A stretch of 8,538 bases of DNA from Gammaproteobacteria bacterium CG22_combo_CG10-13_8_21_14_all_40_8 (GCA_002770795.1 PCTP01000052.1:1-8538); one strand, 5' to 3'; counted from the stretch's first letter, positions 1 through 6,158 are shown. Numbers and translations: made by a program. The notes: generated by a model from the letters alone, not told the origin.

Positions 1-513
1 AAAAGCACTTTTTTGAGGAAAATCGCTGGTGAAGGTTAAAGTAAGTACAGGTACTTCATCAATACCTTGAGGTTTAATTAAAGGAGAGCGAATGCCCATA
101 TTAGAGGGAAAGAAATCTTGATGTGAATAAAGTTTGTTATACAGCCTGACCAAGGCTTCCGAACGCGGTTCCCCTACCTTAAACTGTACACCGATAATAG
201 ACATGCCAGGGTTAGATGTCGAAAATATATGCTTAATACCTTTTATTTCTGATAGCAGTTTCTCTACCGGAAAGGTAACGACGGATTCAACCTCTGCTGC
301 TGAAGCGCCTGGATATGCAATAAAAACATTGGCGAAAGTGACATCGATTTGAGGATCTTCCTCTTTTGGCGTCATTAATGTCGCAAAAATCCCCATAAAC
401 AACCCAACCAGTGCCAATAAGGGAGTGAGATGTGAACGGTAGAAAAATGCAGCAATTTTTCCAGAAAGACCCAGGGTAGATTTGTTACCGGCTGATGGCA
501 TGATTTTTCTCAT
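1..513 (-). CDS. RND efflux pump inner-membrane permease, N-terminal part
   Basis: This is the first 171 codons of a resistance-nodulation-division transporter; the gene continues past the left edge of the window. Family members are proton-driven inner-membrane trimers of roughly 1,000-1,100 residues that export substrates through a periplasmic adaptor and an outer-membrane channel. Seen here are a short cytoplasmic N terminus, a first membrane helix at about residues 26-43, then the family signature TPKEEDPQIDV, followed by the first periplasmic subdomain with YPGASAAEVE, FPVEKLL and an SNPGMSIIGVQF-like strand. The ATG at 513-511 overlaps the stop codon of the adaptor gene (ATGA), which implies translational coupling; a second ATG at 501-499 is possible. 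The reading is open to base 1 with no frameshift. Substrate cannot be inferred. Family assignment is confident; the subfamily is not settled. Confidence 0.93.
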   Translation of the reverse strand, partial: MRKIMPSAGNKSTLGLSGKIAAFFYRSHLTPLLALVGLFMGIFATLMTPKEEDPQIDVTFANVFIAYPGASAAEVESVVTFPVEKLLSEIKGIKHIFSTSNPGMSIIGVQFKVGEPRSEALVRLYNKLYSHQDFFPSNMGIRSPLIKPQGIDEVPVLTLTFTSDFPQKSAF

Positions 514-1532
514 GACTGGTTTAATAGATGAGCGGATTCATCTGAGCACAAAATATCAGCCCCCTCCTCCAATCCAGATAGAATTTCCACAGTATTCCCT
601 GTTAACAATTCGCCTAATTGTACTTGCTGAAATTGAGTTTGTGATTTCATTTGAAGCTGAACTGCGCTGACTTCACCACGTTGAATCACACAATTCTTAG
701 GGATGGATAAAATATTTTTTTCACCTAATTTAAACTGAACGAGAAAATGCATGCCAGGATAAAAACCTTTAGGATCTTGAGGAAGGGTTATTCTAACTTG
801 AAAAGAGCCTGTTTGTGGATCCGCAAAAGTGAAAAAATTAAGTGAGTTTTTATCAATATCATTCCAAGATCCATCATCAAGCCTCAACTGAGCTTGACTT
901 TGTGATCTTATCTCATCCATGAAATGCTGAGGTATTTCGGTTACTAGCCGAAGTTGCTCAAGAGAAACACCTGTATAAAGTGGTGTTCCAGGCTGCACTG
1001 TTTCTCCAACTTCAATATGGCGCTTTGTCACAACACCTGAAAATGGCGCTCGCACCTCTGTATAGTTAAGTTGCTCTTGAGCAGATTTTAATTGGGCTTC
1101 CGCCGCATGCCAGAGCGCTTCAGATGATTCACTGATTGCTTTAGCTTGGTCTAATATAGATTCAGACACTAAGCTTTTTTGATAGATGCCAATAATTCTT
1201 TGATATTCACGCTGTGCGTTTTGGAAAGTGATTTTCGCCGCTTGTTCATTAGATAAGGATTTTTGATAGGAAGCCTGTTGCTCAGTATCAATCAATCGGA
1301 GTATCACCCTATCTTTGGCCACTTCGTGGCCGATATCAAAATAGGTTGCCATCACCCGTCCAGAAATCTGAGCGGATAATGTTGATTGATTAACCGCTTG
1401 GACCACTGTATCAAACTTTAGCCATTGGGGATAACTATTTTTTTCGACATGAAAAACCTCATTTGCCAATAAATTTGAGGAATAGACACTCCATGCAACT
1501 ATCAGTATTCTAAAGAAATTATTTTTTTCCAT
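510..1532 (-). CDS. RND efflux periplasmic adaptor (membrane fusion protein)
   Basis: This protein of about 340 residues is the periplasmic adaptor that links an RND pump to an outer-membrane channel. A signal peptide is visible (basic start, hydrophobic stretch, likely cleavage after LLA at about residue 25). No cysteine follows it, so it is not a lipoprotein like AcrA. Then come the two half-motifs of a split biotinyl/lipoyl domain (about 50-83, with SAQISGRV, and about 155-190, with VRAPFSGVV and GETVQPG), an alpha-helical hairpin rich in Gln, Ala and Glu (about 86-157), a beta-barrel region with FYPGM (about 193-270) and a membrane-proximal domain. It is followed with a 4-bp overlap by the RND permease gene. 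The start is either ATG at 1532 (used here) or the adjacent GTG at 1535; a GGA lies 9 or 6 bases upstream respectively. No outer-membrane factor gene is in the window. Confidence 0.93.
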   Translation of the reverse strand: MEKNNFFRILIVAWSVYSSNLLANEVFHVEKNSYPQWLKFDTVVQAVNQSTLSAQISGRVMATYFDIGHEVAKDRVILRLIDTEQQASYQKSLSNEQAAKITFQNAQREYQRIIGIYQKSLVSESILDQAKAISESSEALWHAAEAQLKSAQEQLNYTEVRAPFSGVVTKRHIEVGETVQPGTPLYTGVSLEQLRLVTEIPQHFMDEIRSQSQAQLRLDDGSWNDIDKNSLNFFTFADPQTGSFQVRITLPQDPKGFYPGMHFLVQFKLGEKNILSIPKNCVIQRGEVSAVQLQMKSQTQFQQVQLGELLTGNTVEILSGLEEGADILCSDESAHLLNQS

Positions 1533-1560
1533 CACAGTTGTTCCAATTCACAGCAAGCCT

Positions 1561-1582
1561 TATATTAGTAATATCTAATATA
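1561..1582. promoter_or_regulatory. Operator-like inverted repeat over the efflux promoter
   Basis: The arms TATATTAG (1561-1568) and CTAATATA (1575-1582) are perfect reverse complements separated by 6 bases. One arm contains the proposed -10 box and the other lies near or just past the proposed start site. This size and placement would suit a dimeric repressor, as is common for TetR- or MarR-type control of efflux operons. No regulator gene is adjacent, so the binding protein is unknown and the operator role is inferred. Confidence 0.4.
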
Positions 1583-1605
1583 GATTAAAAACTGATTTAT
1601 AGCAA
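1577..1605 (-). promoter_or_regulatory. Probable sigma-70 promoter of the efflux operon
   Basis: On the minus strand, TTGCTA (1605-1600) and TATATT (1582-1577) are separated by exactly 17 bases, matching the -35 and -10 consensus at 4 and 5 of 6 positions. Transcription would start near 1570, giving a leader of roughly 37 bases before the adaptor gene. In such AT-rich DNA chance matches are common, but the exact spacing, position and overlap with an inverted repeat make this the best candidate. Confidence 0.5.
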
Positions 1606-1693
1606 GAAAACGCCCATTAAAAATGGACAAAAAAGTGTCTTGGATGATTCAAATTGGATACAAAAATATTAGCCATTGATAAAAGTTTAGCAA

Positions 1694-1726
1694 AAAAAAA
1701 CCTGATCAAATTGATCAGGTTTTTTA
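1694..1726 (-). terminator. Intrinsic terminator of tRNA-Glu
   Basis: The arms CCTGATC (1701-1707) and GATCAGG (1713-1719) form a stem that can extend inward by two A-T pairs. It is flanked by an A run (1692-1700) and a T run (1720-1725). Read leftwards it starts a few bases after the tRNA CCA end and finishes in a long U tract, the standard factor-independent form. The symmetric A/T flanks would allow it to act in both directions. Confidence 0.85.
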
Positions 1727-1728
1727 TT

Positions 1729-1804
1729 TGGCGTCCCCAAGGGGAGTCGAACCCCTGTTACCGCCGTGAAAGGGCGGTGTCCTAGGCCTCTAGACGATGG
1801 GGAC
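1729..1804 (-). tRNA. tRNA-Glu (anticodon UUC)
   Basis: This 76-base tRNA folds into the standard cloverleaf. The 7-bp acceptor stem has GTCCCCA at the 5' end (1804-1798) and TGGGGAC opposite, followed by discriminator G and an encoded CCA (1731-1729). The anticodon stem CCGCC/GGCGG encloses the loop CTTTCAC with anticodon TTC at 1770-1768, and the T arm is AGGGG/CCCCT with loop TTCGACT. Compared from memory with E. coli tRNA-Glu it differs at about four positions, including a compensated pair at the base of the acceptor stem. It charges glutamate for protein synthesis and, as Glu-tRNA, normally also feeds C5 tetrapyrrole synthesis in gammaproteobacteria. It is a single-gene unit with its own promoter and terminator. 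Confidence 0.98.
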
Positions 1805-1823
1805 CTAAGTCGTTTCTTTGGTT

Positions 1824-1849
1824 AATAAGTTATAAATTTATAACTTATT
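1824..1849. repeat. 26-bp perfect palindrome in the tRNA-Glu leader
   Basis: AATAAGTTATAAA (1824-1836) is followed directly by its reverse complement TTTATAACTTATT (1837-1849). It lies between the proposed transcription start (near 1865) and the mature 5' end of tRNA-Glu at 1804, so the precursor leader could fold into an all-but-GC-free hairpin. Alternatively it may be a DNA site for a dimeric protein. It has no T tract after it on the minus strand, so it is not a typical terminator. Confidence 0.6.
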
Positions 1850-1871
1850 TGCCATTACAAGAATGGGGCGC

Positions 1872-1900
1872 ATTTTAGGGCTTTTATCTTTTGCTGTCAA
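1872..1900 (-). promoter_or_regulatory. Strong sigma-70 promoter of tRNA-Glu with GC-rich discriminator
   Basis: On the minus strand a perfect TTGACA (1900-1895) is separated by 17 bases from TAAAAT (1877-1872). The next bases are GCGCCCC, a GC-rich discriminator of the kind found at stable-RNA promoters under stringent control by ppGpp and DksA. The start is expected near 1865, leaving a leader of about 60 bases to be removed by RNase P and other nucleases. The boxes and spacing are seen directly; stringent control is inferred. Confidence 0.85.
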
Positions 1901-1926
1901 ACGATAATTCGGTGTTTTTTCTTTTT

Positions 1927-2406
1927 TTAATTTTTGACTGGACTTATTCCTCTGTTAATTGGGTTTTGTAGGGATATTAGGGTATCCGTCGAAAGGACTT
2001 CATCAATCTTTTGAATTTTATCAATCAACACAACTTGCAATTGATCAATGGATTGAGTGACAATTTTGACTAAAATACTGTACTGACCTGTGGTGAAATG
2101 CGCTTCTAACACCTCCTCGAATTCATTTAACTTTTCTACCACTTGATGATAATCTTTAGCACTTTTTAAGTTAATGCCAATAAAACAACACACATCGTAA
2201 CCCAGCTTCTTGGCATTAATTTTTACTTTTGTGCCTTCAATCACCCCCGCCATTTTCATTTTCTCAACTCTCACATGAATAGTGCCAGGGCTTACCTCAA
2301 ATTTTTTAGCTAATTCAGCATAAGAAACGCGCGCATTTTCTATCAATGCAAGCAGAATATTTTTATCTAAATTATCGATTGTGTAATGAGAGGTTAAATT
2401 TGTCAT
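1927..2406 (-). CDS. asnC: AsnC, Lrp/AsnC-family transcriptional regulator
   Basis: This 159-residue regulator reads closely along E. coli AsnC (152 residues) throughout. It shares IDNLD, NARVSYAELAKKFEVSPGTI in the N-terminal helix-turn-helix (about 10-53), HVRVEKM in the recognition region, LGYDVCCFIGI at the start of the ligand-binding RAM domain (about 69-149), TTGQYSI, and LQNPI near the C terminus. AsnC-type proteins form octamers around DNA and sense asparagine; in E. coli AsnC activates asnA and represses itself. Here the divergent neighbour is asnB, so AsnB synthesis is the obvious candidate target, although this is inference. The start is the ATG at 2406; the nearest AAGGA lies 13 bases upstream, a long spacing, so translation may be weak. 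No terminator is visible after the stop; the tRNA-Glu promoter follows within 30 bases. Confidence 0.95.
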   Translation of the reverse strand: MTNLTSHYTIDNLDKNILLALIENARVSYAELAKKFEVSPGTIHVRVEKMKMAGVIEGTKVKINAKKLGYDVCCFIGINLKSAKDYHQVVEKLNEFEEVLEAHFTTGQYSILVKIVTQSIDQLQVVLIDKIQKIDEVLSTDTLISLQNPINRGISPVKN

Positions 2407-2543
2407 AATTTTTAACGATTCCTTAAATTATCCACCAAAATATTAGCGAAACAAAATTGATTTACGTATTTTTTTAGGTACTATTGATTTATTTTAGCAT
2501 TTACCCGATGATTGATTAAAGTTAATTTATTAAAGAGAATTCT
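2407..2543. promoter_or_regulatory. asnC/asnB divergent intergenic region
   Basis: This 137-bp, very AT-rich spacer must hold the promoters of both genes. Towards asnB, TTGATT (2457-2462) and TACTAT (2479-2484) are spaced by 16 bases. Towards asnC, a GATAAT (2432-2427) lies 16 bases from TTGTTT, but it sits almost on top of the AAGGA element, so that assignment is weak. No clear palindrome marks an AsnC site; Lrp-family operators are degenerate and AT-rich, so this does not argue against binding. A purine-rich AAAGAGA a few bases before the asnB ATG can serve as its ribosome binding site. Confidence 0.55.
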
Positions 2544-4277
2544 ATGTGCTCAATTTTTGGTTTACTCAATATTCATGGCGATGTAAAAATATTGCGAGCC
2601 AAGGCCCTTAAACTTTCCGCAAAAATGCGCCATAGAGGCCCAGATTGGTCGGGGAGCTGGCATAATGATCATGCTATTTTAGTCCATGAACGCCTAGCGA
2701 TTGTCGATATGGAACACGGAGCCCAACCGCTTTTTAATCAAGAGAAGACCCATGTTTTAGCCGTGAATGGGGAGATATACAATCATAAGGAACTCGCAAA
2801 AGCCCTTCAAAAGGAATCGAAAGATCCCAGTCGGATCTATAGTTATCAAACTGGCTCCGATTGTGAAGTTATTCTCGCTTTATATAAAGCATTCAAACAA
2901 CATCCAGAAACAGAACTTAAATCTTGGTTATCTAGGTTATCGGGCATGTATGCTTTTATCTTATATGATATTGAATTAGATCAGTATCTCATCGCCAGAG
3001 ATCCTATGGGTATCATACCCCTTTATTATGGTTATGATGAATTAGGACAACTCTATGTCGCCTCGGAAATGAAAGCCTTGGTTAAAGATTGTAAATGGGT
3101 ACGTCCTTTCCCACCGGGTCAATATCTGTTAAAACAATCTGGGCTCACGCCATTTCCTATGGATGAAAGTCAACTAACTGTATTTTATGAACCTTCTTGG
3201 CAACAAGTTGATCATCAAAAACCATTTCTCAGCGATGTATCACAATTAAAGTCTGGTTTAGAGCAATCGGTTAAAGCCCACTTGATGTCAGATGTGCCCT
3301 ATGGATTATTACTCTCTGGTGGTCTAGACTCCTCATTAATCGCTTCAATTACTCAAAAATTTGCTGCAAAACGTATAGAAGATGAGGATTCCTCACCTGC
3401 TTGGTGGCCGCAATTACATAGTTTTGCCATTGGCTTAGAGGGATCACCCGATCTCATGGCAGCAAAAAAAGTGGCGGATGCTATTGGCACCATACATCAC
3501 AATTTAACTTTTACTGTTCAAGACGGATTGGATGCTCTTCGTGAAGTGATTTATCATATTGAAACCTACGATGTCACCACAATCCGCGCTTCTACCCCAA
3601 TGTATTTAATGGCACGTAAAATCAAAGCCATGGGGATCAAAATGGTGTTGTCTGGCGAAGGTGCGGATGAGATTTTTGGTGGCTATTTATACTTCCATAA
3701 AGCACCAGATGCAGAACAATTCCATCAAGAAACCATCAGAAAGCTGCAAAGACTCCACTTATATGATTGCTTAAGAGCCAATAAATCCATGTCCGCTTGG
3801 GGAATTGAAGCAAGAGTACCCTTTTTAGATACACAATTTCTAGAACTCGCCATGAATCTCGATCCGCAATTAAAGATGTGTCAGGGAGACAAAATAGAAA
3901 AACACGTACTGAGACAAGCTTTCGAGGGTGATTTACCTCATGAAATCTTATGGCGACAGAAAGAGCAATTTTCCGATGGTGTTGGCTATGGTTGGATTGA
4001 TAGCTTAAAAGCTCATGCACAAACTGAAATTAGTGATATCTTGTTAGACAATGCATCCTTTAAGTTTCCCTATAACACGCCTCGTACTAAAGAGGCTTAT
4101 TATTATCGTTCTATTTTCGAAGAGTCGTTCCCCTCGGCAACAGCCGCAGAAACCGTACCTGGCGGGGACTCTGTGGCCTGTAGCACCAGTGAAGCAATTG
4201 CTTGGGATGCCTCATTTAAGAACAACTTAGATCCCTCAGGCAGGGCTGTATCCAAAGTACATCATGAAAGTTATTAA
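2544..4277 (+). CDS. asnB: Glutamine-dependent asparagine synthetase B
   Basis: The 577-residue enzyme converts aspartate, glutamine and ATP to asparagine, glutamate, AMP and pyrophosphate in the cytoplasm. It follows E. coli AsnB (554 residues) over its full length. The N-terminal class II glutaminase domain (about 2-200) has the nucleophile Cys2 exposed after Met removal (MCSIFG), MRHRGPDWSG, HERLAIVD, VNGEIYNH and TGSDCEVI. The C-terminal synthetase domain has the pyrophosphate-loop SGGLDSS (258-264), YDVTTIRASTPMYL, LSGEGADEIFGGYLYFHKAP, and the C-terminal PGGDSVACS and DPSGRAV. All expected catalytic elements are present. The extra length comes mainly from small insertions near 88-100, 117-128 and 200-228. 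It is transcribed away from asnC, which probably regulates it; a stem-loop follows the stop. Confidence 0.97.
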   Translation: MCSIFGLLNIHGDVKILRAKALKLSAKMRHRGPDWSGSWHNDHAILVHERLAIVDMEHGAQPLFNQEKTHVLAVNGEIYNHKELAKALQKESKDPSRIYSYQTGSDCEVILALYKAFKQHPETELKSWLSRLSGMYAFILYDIELDQYLIARDPMGIIPLYYGYDELGQLYVASEMKALVKDCKWVRPFPPGQYLLKQSGLTPFPMDESQLTVFYEPSWQQVDHQKPFLSDVSQLKSGLEQSVKAHLMSDVPYGLLLSGGLDSSLIASITQKFAAKRIEDEDSSPAWWPQLHSFAIGLEGSPDLMAAKKVADAIGTIHHNLTFTVQDGLDALREVIYHIETYDVTTIRASTPMYLMARKIKAMGIKMVLSGEGADEIFGGYLYFHKAPDAEQFHQETIRKLQRLHLYDCLRANKSMSAWGIEARVPFLDTQFLELAMNLDPQLKMCQGDKIEKHVLRQAFEGDLPHEILWRQKEQFSDGVGYGWIDSLKAHAQTEISDILLDNASFKFPYNTPRTKEAYYYRSIFEESFPSATAAETVPGGDSVACSTSEAIAWDASFKNNLDPSGRAVSKVHHESY

Positions 4278-4289
4278 ACCTAACCACTC

Positions 4290-4321
4290 GGTTTGGGAGA
4301 GAACTGCACCTCTCCCAAACC
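4290..4321 (+). terminator. Stem-loop after asnB, probable transcript 3' end
   Basis: GGTTTGGGAGAG (4290-4301) pairs perfectly with CTCTCCCAAACC (4310-4321) around an 8-base loop, starting 12 bases after the asnB stop. The stem is long and stable, but no T run follows, so it departs from a standard intrinsic terminator. It could block 3' exonucleases or work with Rho instead. Confidence 0.5.
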
Positions 4322-4339
4322 AACTCGCCCTCTTGCCTG

Positions 4340-4429
4340 GCTTCGCAATGCGAAGCTTCGGCTGCGGCACTACTCCAGCCTAAAGGCCGGGGTTAAAACC
4401 TGTCCTTGCTGGAAGATGCAGCGCATCTT
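4340..4429. repeat. Pair of short GC-rich hairpins
   Basis: GCTTCGC-AAT-GCGAAGC (4340-4356) and AAGATGC-AGC-GCATCTT (4413-4429) are perfect 7-bp stems with 3-base loops in the GC-rich patch between asnB and mltF. They resemble the small palindromes that make up REP-type intergenic repeats or decayed mobile DNA. Whether the patch recurs elsewhere in the genome cannot be told from one window. Confidence 0.45.
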
Positions 4430-4515
4430 GTGTCGAGATTAATCAGATGTTTGTAAGCTCACTAATGAATCTAGGTTAAAACCTATATTGTCAAAGTACA
4501 AGGGAATAGTCCATA

Positions 4516-4588
4516 CTAGGAGCCTATCCGAGAATAGCGATCGTAGCGAGGGCAAGCCTGATTAGTCTATTCTCGGACAGGCTCCTAG
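4516..4588. mobile_element. Possible miniature inverted-repeat element (MITE-like)
   Basis: The 22-bp arms 4516-4537 and 4567-4588 are reverse complements with one mismatch (A at 4526 opposite C at 4578), separated by 29 bases. Without the outer CTAG on each side the core is 65 bp, beginning GAGCCTATCCGAG and ending CTCGGACAGGCTC. CTAG fits the YTAR 4-bp target duplication of the IS5 family, and the GAGCCT end resembles that type of terminus. But CTAG is itself a palindrome, so these four bases could equally be the end of the repeat. It encodes nothing and would need a transposase in trans. The alternatives are a REP-like palindrome or a large RNA hairpin in the mltF leader or asnB trailer. 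Confidence 0.5.
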
Positions 4589-4614
4589 ACTTAATTAATA
4601 TAAACTATATTTCC

Positions 4615-4629
4615 AGGGTATTCTTTTTG
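4615..4629 (+). promoter_or_regulatory. Ribosome binding site fixing a TTG start for mltF
   Basis: AGGG (4615-4618) lies 8 bases before TTG at 4627-4629. No ATG or GTG occurs in frame between the upstream stop (TAG at 4507-4509) and the membrane helix, and the first in-frame ATG lies deep in the substrate-binding-like domain. The TTG is therefore the only well-placed start codon. Confidence 0.7.
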
Positions 4630-6048
4630 ACAAACTCATCTCATCAACAAGTTGGATTAAAATGGCTCTACTTTGTAGCCATTTTTATCGCCCTGAGTTT
4701 GGTGGGATCTCAGTCAGATAACAGCACCCTGCTTCAAAAAATTAAAGCCCGAGGTGAATTGCGTATAGTGACACGCATTGGACCAACAACCTATTTCATT
4801 GGGGGTAATGGTTCTTCTGGCTTCGAATATGATCTCGCAGCACGCTTTGCTGAATATCTAGGCGTCAAACTATCCGTCATTGCGACAGATGATATGAGAA
4901 ATGTATTTAGATTAGTCAACTCTGGTCAGGTAGATATGGCTGCCGCTGGCCTTGCTATCACCCCAGAACGAGACAAACTCTTCGACTTTAGCCCATTTTA
5001 CCAAAAAATTGATATCAAACTTGTCTTTAAACAGGGTAATTTTTGGCCGAGAGATCTAGAACAGCTTGATGGAAATTTGACGGTTTTAGCGGGTAGCAGC
5101 CACTCTGAGCTATTACTCAGATTAAAACAAGATCATCCCAATCTAAGTTGGCACGAAAACTCCACATTAGCCGTGGATGATTTAGTGGATGAAGTCCTTG
5201 AAGGCAAAATCAACTACACATTGTTAGACAGCAATGATCTGATTTTGCAAAGAAGATACCATCCAGAATTAGCCGTCGCTTTTACCTTAGAAGAAAACAA
5301 TCAACTGGCTTGGGCCATGAAAAAAAATGCCGATCATAGCTTGTATCAGGCAACAGCAGAGTTCTTCTCTTTGATGAAAGAGAACCAGAAATTAGCCAAC
5401 TTACTGGAAGTTTATTATGGTCATCTTGAAAATTTTGATTATGTAGGTTCTAGACGGTTTTTAAGAGCTGCGCGCAAAAAATTACAAAAATACCAAACAT
5501 TTTTTGAAGAAGCAGGATCGCAAGAATTAGATTGGAAACTGCTTGCCGCCATAAGCTATCAAGAATCTCATTGGAATCCTAAAGCTCGTTCAGCCACCGG
5601 AGTTCGTGGCATGATGATGCTGACATTGCCCACTGCAAAACAATTAGGTATTAATAATCGCCTGGATGCTGAAGAAAGTATCAAAGGAGGAAGCAAATAC
5701 TTTTTGAGCATGTTTAAAAAGTTTCCAGACAGAATACAAGAACCCGATAGAACCTGGTTAGCCCTGGCCAGTTACAACGTAGGCTTTGGGCACCTTGAGG
5801 ATGCACGTATTTTGACTCAACTTATGGGAGGTAATCCTGATAAATGGCTAGATGTAAAAGAGCACTTACCTCTATTGAGACAACGCAAATGGTACAAACA
5901 AACCCGCTACGGCTATGCAAGGGGCGATGAACCTGTTCAGTACGTTGACAATATCAGACGCTATTATGAAGTCTTAAACTGGATATACGAAAATCAGGAA
6001 AAAAATACTGATCATAACCATGATCAAATCCTGGCCACCAATCAATAA
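4627..6048 (+). CDS. mltF: Membrane-bound lytic murein transglycosylase F
   Basis: This 473-residue protein cleaves the glycan strands of peptidoglycan between MurNAc and GlcNAc, forming 1,6-anhydroMurNAc ends. An N-terminal hydrophobic segment (about 13-28) acts as signal or anchor. A periplasmic-binding-protein-like (SBP_bac_3) domain follows (about 38-265, with KARGELRIVTR, GFEYDLAARFAEYLGVKL and VDMAAAGLAITPERD), which in E. coli MltF is an allosteric sensor of muropeptides. The C-terminal family 1 lytic transglycosylase domain (about 290-460) carries the catalytic Glu313 in AAISYQESHW, then TGVRGMMMLT, ASYNVGFGHLEDAR and YGYARGDEPVQYVDNIRRYY. It is shorter than E. coli MltF (518) but all domains are complete. 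The start is TTG, chosen because of the AGGG before it. It stands alone; no terminator is evident after it. Confidence 0.95.
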   Translation: MTNSSHQQVGLKWLYFVAIFIALSLVGSQSDNSTLLQKIKARGELRIVTRIGPTTYFIGGNGSSGFEYDLAARFAEYLGVKLSVIATDDMRNVFRLVNSGQVDMAAAGLAITPERDKLFDFSPFYQKIDIKLVFKQGNFWPRDLEQLDGNLTVLAGSSHSELLLRLKQDHPNLSWHENSTLAVDDLVDEVLEGKINYTLLDSNDLILQRRYHPELAVAFTLEENNQLAWAMKKNADHSLYQATAEFFSLMKENQKLANLLEVYYGHLENFDYVGSRRFLRAARKKLQKYQTFFEEAGSQELDWKLLAAISYQESHWNPKARSATGVRGMMMLTLPTAKQLGINNRLDAEESIKGGSKYFLSMFKKFPDRIQEPDRTWLALASYNVGFGHLEDARILTQLMGGNPDKWLDVKEHLPLLRQRKWYKQTRYGYARGDEPVQYVDNIRRYYEVLNWIYENQEKNTDHNHDQILATNQ

Positions 6049-6158
6049 TTCCTTTGTCAGAAAAACCCATTTACCCAGTTTTTGATACATCCTCTATGGC
6101 GTTGCATTCTCCCTTCCCGACCAAGCAATAATAATTTCAACCTTGTGCTTGATTTTTA

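Larger units (their letters stand above)
4278..4626. other. Palindrome-rich intergenic region, no gene
   Basis: This is the only stretch over 300 bases without a gene. I find no reading frame with a recognisable product and no RNA gene. It holds in order: a 12-bp stem-loop (4290-4321); a patch clearly richer in G and C than its surroundings (about 4322-4435) with hairpins at 4340-4356 and 4413-4429 and the weaker CCAGCC-TAAA-GGCCGG; two copies of GGTTAAAACC (4391-4400 and 4474-4483); a possible promoter TTGTCA-18-CATACT (4488-4517); a 73-bp inverted-repeat unit (4516-4588); and an AT-rich segment leading to the mltF ribosome binding site. Confidence 0.8.

Noticed and set aside
134..352. 72-residue open frame on the plus strand opposite the RND pump gene
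   Set aside because: The minus-strand frame encodes a clear RND permease across the same bases; the plus-strand product resembles nothing.
1618..1680. Short repeats (CCATT/AATGG and two TTGGAT copies) upstream of the efflux promoter
   Set aside because: Arms of five or six bases in AT-rich DNA are expected by chance and have no consistent spacing.
3736..4020. 94-residue open frame on the minus strand inside asnB
   Set aside because: It is antisense to the strongly conserved synthetase domain of asnB and shows no recognisable domain; it is a shadow of asnB codon use.
4391..4483. Two copies of GGTTAAAACC as a possible repeat array
   Set aside because: Only two 10-base, partly palindromic copies 73 bases apart; too short and too few for a CRISPR or iteron array.
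4278..4626. Possible small RNA or hidden gene between asnB and mltF
   Set aside because: Hairpins are present, but there is no promoter-hairpin-T-tract arrangement typical of a small RNA and no supported reading frame; kept only as structural observations.
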